Positions 56,059-64,000 of a stretch of 64,000 nucleotides of DNA are shown piece after piece. The position numbers and the translations under genes are program-made. Each line of letters opens with the position of its first letter. Positions within the stretch are counted from its first letter, which is position 1. This DNA comes from Duganella sp. 1411. Its GTDB lineage: Bacteria > Pseudomonadota > Gammaproteobacteria > Burkholderiales > Burkholderiaceae_D. Where the stretch lies: contig NZ_JAFICD010000001.1 in NCBI RefSeq assembly GCF_017833525.1, positions 2,108,001 to 2,172,000 of the forward strand, in the 5' to 3' direction. The notes below the pieces were generated by a model. It saw only the letters and a list, made by a program, of their open reading frames with translations. It had not been told where the DNA came from and did not search any database.

Positions 56059-58056
56059 ATGATCCGCTTTATACAAGTAAGTCTGATGCGCGGCACCAAG
56101 CCGCTGTTGGAACAAGTCGATGTCACGCTGAACCCGGGCGACAAGATCGGCCTGATCGGCGCCAATGGCGCCGGCAAATCGAGCCTGTTCGCGATGATGC
56201 GCGGCGAGCTGCACCCGGACCAGGGCGAGATCGACTTCCCGGCCAAATGGCGCGTCGCTTACGTGGCGCAGGAAACGCCGCCGCTGGACCGCGCGGCGCT
56301 CGATTACGCCATCGACGGCGACGTCACCCTGCGCAAGCTGGAAGCGGAACTGGCGCGCCTGGAGTCGGAGCCCGAATCGTCCGACAACGGCATCGCCATC
56401 GGCGAGATCTACAGCGCGCTGGCCGACGCCGACGCCTACACCGTGCAGTCGCGCGGCGAGCAGTTGCTGCTCGGCCTGGGCTTCACGCTCGACCAGATGC
56501 AGCAGCCGGTGGCCAGCTTCTCCGGCGGCTGGCGCATGCGCCTGAATCTGGCGCAGGCGCTGATGTGCCCTTCCGACCTGCTGCTGCTCGATGAACCGAC
56601 CAACCACCTGGATCTGGACGCGATCATCTGGCTCGAGGACTGGCTCAAACGCTACGCCGGCACCTTGCTGATCATCTCCCACGATCGCGACTTCCTCGAC
56701 GAAGTGGTCAACGTGGTGGTGCACATCGACGAGCGCAAGCTGAAACGCTATTCGGGCAACTACTCGTCGTTCGAACGTCAGCGCGCGGCGCAGATGATCC
56801 TGGCCGCCGGCGCGCTGGAAAAGCAGCAACGCAAGCGCGCGCACCTGGAATCGTTCGTCAACCGTTTCAAGGCGCAGGCATCCAAGGCCCGCCAGGCGCA
56901 GAGCCGCATGAAGGCGCTGGCCAAGATGGAGGAACTGGCGCCGCTGCGCGCCGCCGCCGAATTCTCGTTCGAGTTCCGCGAGCCGCTGAGCGCTCCGAAT
57001 CCGCTGCTGGTGATGGAGGACGTCGACGCCGGCTACAAGATCGAGAACGAGCAGACCGGCGAGATCACCCACAAGACCATCGTCAACAACATCAAGTTCT
57101 CGCTGCAGATCGGCCAGCGTATCGGCCTGCTGGGTGTGAACGGCGCCGGCAAGTCGACGCTGATCAAGACCATCGCCGGCGAGCTGGCGCCGCTGACCGG
57201 CGACGCCACCATCGGCAAGGGCTTGAACATCGGCTACTTCGCCCAGCACCAGGTGGAGATGCTGCGCCACGACGAATCGCCGCTGTGGCACCTGGCGAAG
57301 ATCGCCCCAACCGTGCGCGAACAAGAACTGCGCAACTTCCTGGGCGGCTTCAACTTCCCCGGCACCATGGTCACCAGCTCGATCGCGCCGTTCTCCGGCG
57401 GCGAGAAGGCCCGCCTCGCGCTGGCGTTGATCGTCTGGCAGCGCCCCAACCTGCTGCTGCTCGATGAACCGACCAACCACCTGGATCTGGAAACGCGCGA
57501 GGCGCTTACCGAGGCGCTGGCGCAGTTCGAAGGCACACTGGTCGTGGTCTCCCACGATCGCCACCTGCTGCGCGCCACCACCGACGAATTCATCATAGTC
57601 GCCGACGGCAAGCTGCAGCCGTTCGACGGCGATCTGGACGACTACAAGGATTGGCTGTTCAAGACCAAGCTGGGGAAAGGCACCGACGTGCTGCCGGCCG
57701 CCGGCAAGGCCAACAAGACCGACTTCCCGGTGGTATCGCCGGTCGCCGCACCGGCGGCGGCCGCGCCGGTGGCCAGCAAGGACCAGAAGCGCCAGCAGGC
57801 CGAGGACCGTCAACGCCTGGCCGCGCTGCGCAAGCCGCTGGAGCAGAAGATCAAGCGCCTCGACGATCAAATCGCCAAGCGCAGCGCGCAGAAGGCGGAT
57901 GTCGATGCCCAGTTGGGCGAGTCGTCGATCTACGAAGCGGCCAACAAGGCCAAGCTCAAACAGCTGCTGGCGGACCAGAGCTTCTTCACCAAGGACCTCG
58001 GCCAGCTGGAAGCGGAATGGCTGGAGCTGCAGGAGCAGCTCGAAGCGCTGGCCTGA
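56059..58056 (+). CDS. ABC-F ribosome-associated ATPase, YheS/Uup type
   Basis: A 665-residue ABC-F protein with two ATPase domains. Domain 1 has GANGAGKSS (34-42) and SFSGGWRMRLNLAQ; domain 2 has GVNGAGKST and FSGGEKARLALAL, both with DEPTNHLDL. A P-site tRNA interaction linker separates them and a C-terminal coiled coil (about 575-660) ends the protein. No membrane domain exists, so it acts in translation, not export. The closest E. coli counterpart is YheS (I judge by overall pattern). Its stop abuts the convergent orphan CheW gene with no gap. Confidence 0.93.
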   Translation: MIRFIQVSLMRGTKPLLEQVDVTLNPGDKIGLIGANGAGKSSLFAMMRGELHPDQGEIDFPAKWRVAYVAQETPPLDRAALDYAIDGDVTLRKLEAELARLESEPESSDNGIAIGEIYSALADADAYTVQSRGEQLLLGLGFTLDQMQQPVASFSGGWRMRLNLAQALMCPSDLLLLDEPTNHLDLDAIIWLEDWLKRYAGTLLIISHDRDFLDEVVNVVVHIDERKLKRYSGNYSSFERQRAAQMILAAGALEKQQRKRAHLESFVNRFKAQASKARQAQSRMKALAKMEELAPLRAAAEFSFEFREPLSAPNPLLVMEDVDAGYKIENEQTGEITHKTIVNNIKFSLQIGQRIGLLGVNGAGKSTLIKTIAGELAPLTGDATIGKGLNIGYFAQHQVEMLRHDESPLWHLAKIAPTVREQELRNFLGGFNFPGTMVTSSIAPFSGGEKARLALALIVWQRPNLLLLDEPTNHLDLETREALTEALAQFEGTLVVVSHDRHLLRATTDEFIIVADGKLQPFDGDLDDYKDWLFKTKLGKGTDVLPAAGKANKTDFPVVSPVAAPAAAAPVASKDQKRQQAEDRQRLAALRKPLEQKIKRLDDQIAKRSAQKADVDAQLGESSIYEAANKAKLKQLLADQSFFTKDLGQLEAEWLELQEQLEALA

Positions 58057-58584
58057 TCAAGCAGCCTGGCGGGCGCCGACCGGCACTTTGCGGATCGACA
58101 TCAGCTTATCGATGTCGACCACGATCAGGCGGCGCCCCTCGACCTCTCCGAGGCCAAGCAGGTATTCCACAGCCGGCCCGCCGTTGGCGCCCGCGCCGGG
58201 GATCGGCAGCAGTTCGTCGAGCGTCAGCGAGACGATGTCGGTCACGCCGTCGACCACCATCCCCATCACGCAGCTCGACAGCTTGAGAATGATCACATCC
58301 GTCAGCGGGTCGTGCGCCGGCGGACGCGGTCCGAAAGCGATCCGCATGTCGACGATCGGCATGATCACGCCGCGCGACACCGCCACCCCGCTGATAATCT
58401 CGCCGTCCGAGGCGAAGCGTTCGAGTTCCTTCAGCGGCCGCAGCTCCTGCACCTTGCTGAAGTCCAGCGCGTAATCCAGGCCGCCGAGGCGGAACACCAG
58501 ATATTGCTGCGCCCCGGCGTCGGGCGGGCGGGTGCCATTGTTGATGGCATTGGCGTTGAGGGCTTGCATCTTGGAGAGAATCAT
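58057..58584 (-). CDS. Orphan CheW-like coupling protein
   Basis: A 175-residue CheW-domain protein with an N-terminal extension (about 30 residues). QYLVFRLGGLDYALDFSKVQE and SRGVIMPIVDMRIAF match CheW, but the rest diverges from the cheW at 3512-4000, so it is a paralogue rather than a duplicate. It is distant from the chemotaxis cluster, between an ABC-F gene and arfB, so it may serve another receptor set. ATG 58584 has AAGG six to seven bases upstream, better than the ATG at 58590. Confidence 0.85.
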   Translation of the reverse strand: MILSKMQALNANAINNGTRPPDAGAQQYLVFRLGGLDYALDFSKVQELRPLKELERFASDGEIISGVAVSRGVIMPIVDMRIAFGPRPPAHDPLTDVIILKLSSCVMGMVVDGVTDIVSLTLDELLPIPGAGANGGPAVEYLLGLGEVEGRRLIVVDIDKLMSIRKVPVGARQAA

Positions 58585-58710
58585 GATCATCCTTTCGTCT
58601 ATTGACGTGCGGTAACAGGCATGAATCATCCTACCCGCGCACTTCTGGTGCGGGATTGATTGGCGTCAACGATCGCCCGGCGGCCCGCGCGCGTTTGCTA
58701 CAATGAGACA

Positions 58711-59115
58711 ATGAGTGCTATGGACTTAATCGATATGAACGACGTGGAGCTCAGTGCGATCCGCGCGCAGGGACCGGGGGGACAGAACGTCAACAAGGTC
58801 TCCAGCGCGGTGCATCTGCGTTTTAATATCGTAGCCTCTTCGCTGCCGGAGCATATCAAGGAGCGCCTGCTGGCCATGCGCGACAGCCGCATCACCAAGG
58901 ACGGCGTGGTGGTGCTGAAGGCGCAGCAGTCGCGCAGCCAGGAGGCCAACAAGGAGGACGCCTTGCGGCGCCTGCGGGAGCTGGTCGACAGCATCGTGGT
59001 GCTGCCCGCCGTGCGGCGCGCCACCAAGCCGACACGCGGCTCCCAGCGCCGCAGGCTGGATGGAAAAACCAGGGATGGCGAGCGCAAACAGCTGCGCGGC
59101 AAAATCACCCTCTAG
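58711..59115 (+). CDS. arfB: ArfB (YaeJ) peptidyl-tRNA hydrolase, ribosome rescue
   Basis: A 134-residue ArfB. The catalytic GGQ motif is in RAQGPGGQNVNK (23-25), and the C-terminal tail is Lys/Arg-rich (RRLDGKTRDGERKQLRGK), needed to enter the mRNA channel of stalled ribosomes. It releases peptides on non-stop complexes independent of SmpB. It has no codon-recognition domain, so it is not RF1/RF2. Start at 58711 is followed by MSAMDL. Its stop abuts the convergent TauE gene with no gap. Confidence 0.95.
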   Translation: MSAMDLIDMNDVELSAIRAQGPGGQNVNKVSSAVHLRFNIVASSLPEHIKERLLAMRDSRITKDGVVVLKAQQSRSQEANKEDALRRLRELVDSIVVLPAVRRATKPTRGSQRRRLDGKTRDGERKQLRGKITL

Positions 59116-59898
59116 TCACGCCAGTGACGTCATCGCGACGCGCACGCATTGATGCGCGCCCAGCGCCAGCAGGCTGATAAAAAAGCAGCGCCGGAACACC
59201 GCCGCAGGCATGCGCCCGCGCAGCCACTGCCCCAGCACCATCCCCGCGCCCGCCGGCAACAGCGCCAGCACCGACCCGCCGGCGGCCGACGCCTGCCAGT
59301 TGCCCCGGCATGTCAACACCACCGCCAGCGCCAGCGTCGAGACGGTGAAGGCCAGTCCCAGCGCCTGCACCAGATCGTCCTTGTCCAGATTGAGCGCCTG
59401 CAGATAAGGAGCGACGGGCATGACGAAGACCCCGGTGACGCCCGCCAGCACGCCCGTGGCGGCGCCGGCCAGCGGCCCCGCCCACGGCTCCGCGCGCGGC
59501 GCCACGCGTCCGCGCCAGCCGCTCAATCCCAGCGCGCCGTAGCCGGCCAACGCCAGCCCGAGCACCAGCGAGGCCCACGCGCCGCCGGACGCGCCGGCGG
59601 AGACGAAGCCATCCTGCGGAGGCGCCGACAGCAGCCAGCCGCCCGCCGCCGTGCCCACGCACACCGCCGCCAGCATGGGCCGCAGGCGCAGCCACAGCGG
59701 ATACAGCGCCGGCCCGGTGGCCAGCTGCCAGACGTTCGTCACAGCCGAAGGCACGATCAGCAGGGCCGCCGCTTCCAGTGGCGGCAGCGTCAGCGTCAGC
59801 AAGGCCATCGCCACCGTCGGCAAGCCCATTCCCGTTACGCCTTTCACCAGGCCGGCCAGCACAAAAACCAGTGCGATAAAAAGTGTCGATGTATCCAT
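59116..59898 (-). CDS. TauE/SafE-family membrane permease
   Basis: A 260-residue TauE/SafE (UPF0721) protein with about eight hydrophobic helices in two repeats. GLVKGVTGMGLPTVAMALLT and ATGVLAGVTGVFVMPVAPYL are the two repeat signatures. Members transport organosulphur or other organic anions, usually exporting. It is divergent from a LysR gene (82-base gap with an inverted repeat). The substrate is not known. Confidence 0.88.
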   Translation of the reverse strand: MDTSTLFIALVFVLAGLVKGVTGMGLPTVAMALLTLTLPPLEAAALLIVPSAVTNVWQLATGPALYPLWLRLRPMLAAVCVGTAAGGWLLSAPPQDGFVSAGASGGAWASLVLGLALAGYGALGLSGWRGRVAPRAEPWAGPLAGAATGVLAGVTGVFVMPVAPYLQALNLDKDDLVQALGLAFTVSTLALAVVLTCRGNWQASAAGGSVLALLPAGAGMVLGQWLRGRMPAAVFRRCFFISLLALGAHQCVRVAMTSLA

Positions 59899-59932
59899 GG
59901 GAGCTATTCTGCACTCCGGGAGCCCGCCTGGG

Positions 59933-59964
59933 AATGTGGAATATACTTAGCCTGACTTCACATT
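59933..59964. promoter_or_regulatory. Inverted repeat between TauE/SafE gene and LysR gene
   Basis: AATGTG (59933-59938) and CACATT (59959-59964) are exact inverted copies 20 bases apart, in the only gap between the divergent genes. Size and position fit a LysR-type operator overlapping both promoters. Confidence 0.45.
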
Positions 59965-59980
59965 TTCCGTAGGCTCAACC

Positions 59981-60877
59981 ATGCGCTTCGACCTGATCGA
60001 CCTCAAATTGTTCGTTCATATCGCCGAAAGCGGCAGCATCACGGCCGGCGCCAAGCTGGCGCACCTGTCGCTGCCGTCGGCCAGCGCCCGCATCCAGGGC
60101 ATGGAGGAAGGACTGAACCTGGCGCTGCTCGAGCGCGGACGGCGCGGCGCCGAGCCCACCGAGGCGGGGCGCGCGCTGCTCCATCACGCCCGCGCCATCG
60201 CCCGCCAGCTGGACGACATGCGCGCCGACCTGGGGCGATTCGGCGCCGGCCTGAAACGGCAGGTACGCCTGCTTTGCAACACGTCCGCGATGACCGAGTT
60301 CCTGCCGGAGGCGCTGGCCGGTTTCCTCGCCAGCCATCCGCAATTGGGCATCGATCTGGAGGAGCGGCTCAGCCGCGATATCGTGCAGGCGGTCACCGAC
60401 GGCGCGGCCGATATCGGCATCGTCACCGACGCGGTGGACAGCGCGGCGCTGCAAACCTTGCCGTTCCGCGACGATCCGCTGGTGCTGGTGATGGCGCGCA
60501 AACACCCGCTGGCGCAGCGCGTCGGCAAGCGGCGCGCCGTGCTGTTCGCCGATGCGCTGGATCAGGATTTCATCGGTTTGGCGGGCGATAGCGCTTTGCA
60601 GCGGTATGCGGCCGAACAGGCGGCGCGGTTGGGAAGGACGATGCATTGCAAGATCAGGTTGCGTAGCTTCGAGGCGGTTTGCCGCATGGTCGCCAGCGGT
60701 GCGGGGGTGGCGATCATGCCGGAGACGGCGGCGCGGCGCGGTGGCTGCGTGGAGGATTTGCGGGTGGTGGGGTTGAACGACGATTGGGCCGATCGCAAGC
60801 TGCTCATTTGTATGCGCGATCATGCGGCGCTGCCGGTTCATGTGCGGGAGTTGGTGGCGGCGTTGCGGCGGGGTTGA
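59981..60877 (+). CDS. LysR-family transcriptional regulator
   Basis: A 298-residue LysR protein. The HTH region is SITAGAKLAHLSLPSASARI and LALLERGRRGAEPTEAG, and the effector domain includes TDGAADIGIVTDAVDS. It is divergent from the TauE/SafE permease, its likely target. The 3' end is close to the solo repeat arm at about 60895. Confidence 0.92.
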   Translation: MRFDLIDLKLFVHIAESGSITAGAKLAHLSLPSASARIQGMEEGLNLALLERGRRGAEPTEAGRALLHHARAIARQLDDMRADLGRFGAGLKRQVRLLCNTSAMTEFLPEALAGFLASHPQLGIDLEERLSRDIVQAVTDGAADIGIVTDAVDSAALQTLPFRDDPLVLVMARKHPLAQRVGKRRAVLFADALDQDFIGLAGDSALQRYAAEQAARLGRTMHCKIRLRSFEAVCRMVASGAGVAIMPETAARRGGCVEDLRVVGLNDDWADRKLLICMRDHAALPVHVRELVAALRRG

Positions 60878-60894
60878 TGCGTCGCGGGCTTGCC

Positions 60895-60932
60895 GGCATG
60901 GCGGATTACGCTGCGCTAATCCGCCCTACGTG
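60895..60932. repeat. Solo arm of the 98-bp palindromic repeat
   Basis: GCATGGCGGATTACGCTGCG followed by CTAATCCGCCCTACGTG is the exact inverse complement of the left arm of repeat copy 2 (37071-37108), without the other arm. It lies between the convergent LysR and FapA/DUF342 genes. A single arm without its partner is a likely decayed or incomplete copy. Confidence 0.8.
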
Positions 60933-60950
60933 ATTCTAGAAAACGCTGCG

Positions 60951-62828
60951 TTATTCGGTTGGGGGCGCCCAGTCGATCGGGCCTTCGTGGCCGGAGAAGA
61001 TTTTCGTCATGCCGGCGTCCGCGCCGCGCACCTTTGCCTTCAGTTCTTTCGGCGGGCGGTCGTATGGCGGCGGGCCGTCCGGCACGAAGCTCATCGTCCG
61101 CGCCAGCACGTCGCCGGTCAGCAGTTGCACGCTGCAGCGCGAGCCGTTCATCAGTGCGCGCTTCTCGCGCTCCACCTGCCTGACCTCTTCCTGCGCCTGC
61201 TCCTGCCGCACCTGCGCCGCCTTCATCGCCAGCGATATCCTGGCGACCGCGCGCAGCGACGGTCCCACCGTGGCCGCCATCTTTTGGAACAGGGGTTCCT
61301 GCTCCCGCGTCAGTATCACCTCGCGCTTGCGCACCCGGGTGGCCAGGTTCAGGTAATTGCGCACCTCCGGCTGGCCCGTGATGGCGTCCATCTCGGCCTT
61401 GTGCTGTTCGGCCTCGCGCAGCGCCTGCGCGATCTTCGGCCGCAGCTCGGCGATTTTTTTATCGAGCTTGGACAGGTCCGGCACCAGCGTGTACAGCAGC
61501 ATCTCGCTTTGCTTGCGCGGGCCGGCGTGCGTGATCTCGATCCTGCGGGCGGCGATGGCGCAGCCCTCGGCCACCTTGATGATCACCTCGTCCGCCATGA
61601 TTTCGCAGTTGCTCGCCTCGCCGATGACCACCCGCGTGCCGGAGATGATGCAGCTCTCCGCGCGCGCCAGCGCCACCTCGCCCCGCTTGGTCTGCAGCAC
61701 CGCGCCGGAGGCCACGCCCTTGACCCGGATCGCGCCATCCGCGTTGACGGCCGTGCCGCCCATCAGATTGCGGCCCAGGACGATGTCGCCGCCGCGCGAG
61801 CTGATATTGCCGAACACGTTGCCGTGGATGGTGATGTTGCCGCCGTCGACGAAGCGCTGGTCCTGCACGTCGCCGAACTCCTCGTACTCGCCGGTCAGCT
61901 GCAGGTTGCCAGTGGTGCGCGCGCTCACGCCTTCGCGGCTGATGATTTTCGGGCCGATCGAGATGCGCTTGCTGCCCGCTTCGACGCTCAAAAAGCCTTC
62001 GACCGCCGACACCAGGTACTCGCCGTCGCGCAGGTTCTCGATCACCGTGCCGGCGCCGGCGACGGACGTCAGTTCGATATCGCGCGGCGCCGGCGGCTCC
62101 AGCACCGCGCCGGACAACTCGAAGCCGCGCACCCCGGGCGTGCTGGGCACCTTGCGCAGCAGCTTGACGTTGGGTTTGACCTGCGGGAAGCGGTTCTGGA
62201 AGGTCTGCATATCGAGCTTGCCGTCCGCCGTCTCGCGCGGCGCGTTGCTGCGGTGGATATCGCGCGATACTTCAACGATGGTAGCGTCGCGTCCCGGCAC
62301 CGCGTTGAGCCGCCGCGCGACGATGATGCGCGCGACCCGTCCGGTGGCGATGACGTCGCGCACGGCCGGCGCGTCGATGCCGAAGCGTATGCCCTTGCCC
62401 CACATGTCGGCGACGAATTCGTCGAACTTGAGCCGCGCCGGTTGCGGCGGCAGGTCCGGCACCTCGAAGTACACCGGTTCGAAATAGTATTCGGCCTCGC
62501 CGCCGATCAGCTTGACGGTCTTGTACAAACCCCGGCGCACCGCGTGGAATGGCTCGATGCTGTCGGCGAAGCGCAGCAGCGGCTTGCCGGCCTGGCCGGG
62601 CGGCAGTTCGGGGCCGCAGTGGTACAGCACCCGGGTGAAGACGGCGTAATCGAGGCCGGCGAAGTAGGCGCCGCCGAGGAACAGCTGTCCCACCGCCGCC
62701 ACGCACGACACCGCGTCCGCCGCGGCGTCGAAATAAATGCCATCATCGCGCTTGACGATCGCCGCGGACAGCCCGCCTGCCCCGTTGTGTTCCAGCGTCG
62801 TTGCGTCCTCTGACACGGCAATCCCCAC
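60951..62828 (-). CDS. FapA/DUF342-family protein, copy 1
   Basis: A 625-residue FapA (DUF342) protein. After an N-terminal domain of about 250 residues, a beta-helix region with repeated G-containing hexad-like turns (GNLQLTGEYEEFGDVQ, GNITIHGNVFGNISSRGGDI, GGTAVNADGAIRVKG) is followed by a C-terminal coiled coil of about 120 residues and a short C-terminal domain. Family proteins are linked to polysaccharide, flagellar or surface phenotypes in some bacteria, but the activity is unknown. Start GTG 62828 (or GTG 62816, better spaced from GGGGA). A paralogue lies directly upstream on the strand. Confidence 0.88.
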   Translation of the reverse strand: MGIAVSEDATTLEHNGAGGLSAAIVKRDDGIYFDAAADAVSCVAAVGQLFLGGAYFAGLDYAVFTRVLYHCGPELPPGQAGKPLLRFADSIEPFHAVRRGLYKTVKLIGGEAEYYFEPVYFEVPDLPPQPARLKFDEFVADMWGKGIRFGIDAPAVRDVIATGRVARIIVARRLNAVPGRDATIVEVSRDIHRSNAPRETADGKLDMQTFQNRFPQVKPNVKLLRKVPSTPGVRGFELSGAVLEPPAPRDIELTSVAGAGTVIENLRDGEYLVSAVEGFLSVEAGSKRISIGPKIISREGVSARTTGNLQLTGEYEEFGDVQDQRFVDGGNITIHGNVFGNISSRGGDIVLGRNLMGGTAVNADGAIRVKGVASGAVLQTKRGEVALARAESCIISGTRVVIGEASNCEIMADEVIIKVAEGCAIAARRIEITHAGPRKQSEMLLYTLVPDLSKLDKKIAELRPKIAQALREAEQHKAEMDAITGQPEVRNYLNLATRVRKREVILTREQEPLFQKMAATVGPSLRAVARISLAMKAAQVRQEQAQEEVRQVEREKRALMNGSRCSVQLLTGDVLARTMSFVPDGPPPYDRPPKELKAKVRGADAGMTKIFSGHEGPIDWAPPTE

Positions 62829-62942
62829 GAAGATGTACGTCGGAGCCCGCGCCCCTTCACTTTTTTAATGTTGTTTGTAGATTAGCATGAACGCACATCA
62901 TTGTGCGCGCGCGTTATGATGCGCCCAAACCGATGTGGCCGC

Positions 62943-64000
62943 TTAATCGGCCGGGGCGCGCCGCCTCGGGTCCAGGTGCCAGTCGAGCGATCCGGCGCTG
63001 TCGCAGAACAGCAGCTCGCCGCCGTTCGGCGTGCCGCGCAGGCGCTGCTTGATCTCCTTGGGCGGCAGCAGCGTCAACGCCACGCCGTCGGCCAGGAAGG
63101 GCATGGTGCGCACCGTGGTCTCGCCGCTGACCATATGCAGGCCGCAGCGCGCCACGCCGGCCGCCGCCACCTTCTGCTCGATCACCCGCGCCAGCCGGTC
63201 CTGCAGCAGTTTTTGCTGCGTCTGGGCGGCCTGGACCTCCTTCTTCAGCTGCTCGATGGCCTGGATCTCGGTCGCCACGGCGCCAGCGATCTTGCGCAGG
63301 AACTGGCCCTGCTCGGGCGTCAACGTCAGCTCCTGGGTGCGCAGCTTGACGGCCAGCGCCAGATAGCGGCGCACATCGGGCAGCGCGGCGATGCGCGCGG
63401 CCTCCTGCTCGCCGGCCAGGATGGTGCCGGCGAAATCGGCCAGGCGCGCATCGAGTTCGGCGATCTCCTCGTCGAAGCGCGCCACGTCGCGCACCAGCAC
63501 ATGGATCACCATCTCGGTGCGGCGGCGCGGACCGGCGCTTTCGATTTCCACGTTGCGTGCGGCCACCGCGCAGCCCTCCGCCACCGAGATCACCACCTCG
63601 TCGGCGACGATCTCGCAGTTGGACGCCTCCTCGATCCTGACGCTGCTGCCGGAGATGACGCAATTTTCGGCGCGCCCGATGGTGATGGCGCCGCCGCTGG
63701 TGTGGATCACCGAATTGGACGCCACGCCGGCGATGCTGATCGGGCCGAGCGCGTTTTGCACGCTGCCGCTGACCAGGTTCTGGTCCAGCACCACCACCCC
63801 GCCGCGCGAATGGATGTTGCCGTAGACGTTGCCGTGCACCGTGATGTCGCCGCCGGTGACGTCGCGCTGCTCCTGCACGTCGCCGTACTCCTCGTAGGCG
63901 CCGGCCAATTGCAGGTTGCCGGTGGTGCGCCCGCTCACCCCCTCCAGGCTGACGATCTTGTCGGTGATGGAGATGCGGTTGGACTTCGCGTCCACGCTCA
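62943..64000 (-). CDS. FapA/DUF342-family protein, copy 2 (5' end outside window)
   Basis: The C-terminal ~351 residues of a second FapA-type protein; the start lies beyond the right edge. The visible part runs parallel to copy 1: KSNRISITDKIVSLEGVSGR, then the beta-helix (GNLQLAGAYEEYGDVQEQ, GDITVHGNVYGNIHSRGGVV), coiled coil and C-terminal domain with FLADGVALTLLPPKEIKQRL. The two copies are clearly paralogues, with the beta-helix best conserved and the coiled coil most divergent. The gap between the copies is 114 bases and has space for a promoter for copy 1. Confidence 0.88.
   Translation of the reverse strand, partial: SVDAKSNRISITDKIVSLEGVSGRTTGNLQLAGAYEEYGDVQEQRDVTGGDITVHGNVYGNIHSRGGVVVLDQNLVSGSVQNALGPISIAGVASNSVIHTSGGAITIGRAENCVISGSSVRIEEASNCEIVADEVVISVAEGCAVAARNVEIESAGPRRRTEMVIHVLVRDVARFDEEIAELDARLADFAGTILAGEQEAARIAALPDVRRYLALAVKLRTQELTLTPEQGQFLRKIAGAVATEIQAIEQLKKEVQAAQTQQKLLQDRLARVIEQKVAAAGVARCGLHMVSGETTVRTMPFLADGVALTLLPPKEIKQRLRGTPNGGELLFCDSAGSLDWHLDPRRRAPAD

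Overview
The window is GC-rich, densely coded chromosomal DNA. Its gene content and order suggest a betaproteobacterium of the Oxalobacteraceae (Duganella/Massilia/Janthinobacterium-like). The main pointers are the flhDC-motAB-cheYAW-mcp-cheRDB order, adjacent dap genes with yffB and prmB, a TonB-dependent receptor beside a catabolic cluster, and a recurrent 98-bp palindromic repeat. This assignment is inference from synteny; no rRNA or tRNA is visible. I found no CRISPR array, insertion sequence or prophage.

1-11.1 kb (minus strand): flagellar master regulator and chemotaxis block. Reading with transcription: flhD, flhC, a membrane-anchored methyltransferase coupled to flhC by a 4-base overlap, motA (TTG start), motB, a CheZ-like phosphatase, cheY, cheA, cheW, one MCP, cheR, cheD and the first 27 codons of cheB, which leaves the window. 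Receptor, adaptor, kinase, regulator, adaptation enzymes and stator are all present. The MCP ends in an xWxxF tether; CheD and the CheZ-like protein share a different C-terminal tail.

11.1-22.9 kb: a structured ~600-base region upstream of flhD, then kynU-kynA (tryptophan breakdown, no kynB here), an RBBP9-type hydrolase, a palindromic repeat, htpG, a divergent MocR regulator/EamA exporter pair, a RidA-family protein, a PLP aminotransferase and a REC-PAS-GGDEF diguanylate cyclase.

22.9-33.2 kb: accessory catabolic region. An MFS transporter and a VirS-type AraC regulator sit beside a flavin monooxygenase-ALDH-SDR operon, with a divergent TonB-dependent receptor. A small secreted protein, a VOC protein and a 66-aa acidic protein follow.

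33.2-47.7 kb: a periplasmic M16 peptidase; an FMN riboswitch driving ribB; a second palindromic repeat that supplies the stop codon of an MFS transporter; that transporter's divergent LysR regulator; an MCE lipid-transport operon (permease, MlaD, lipoprotein, no ATPase); a secreted nucleoside hydrolase overlapping a SUI1/eIF1-like gene; an RhlE-type helicase; an M19 dipeptidase; and a DUF4153 membrane protein.

47.7-58.1 kb: dapC, dapD, a PilU-type ATPase, a Tat-exported PuuE-like deacetylase with divergent LysR, a 57-aa gene too short to be picked up by length filters, yffB, dapE, prmB and an ABC-F ATPase. DapD, DapC and DapE together cover the succinylase steps of lysine/diaminopimelate synthesis.

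58.1-64 kb: an orphan CheW, ArfB ribosome rescue factor, TauE/SafE permease, LysR regulator, a solo arm of the palindromic repeat, and two tandem FapA/DUF342 paralogues, the second cut by the window end.
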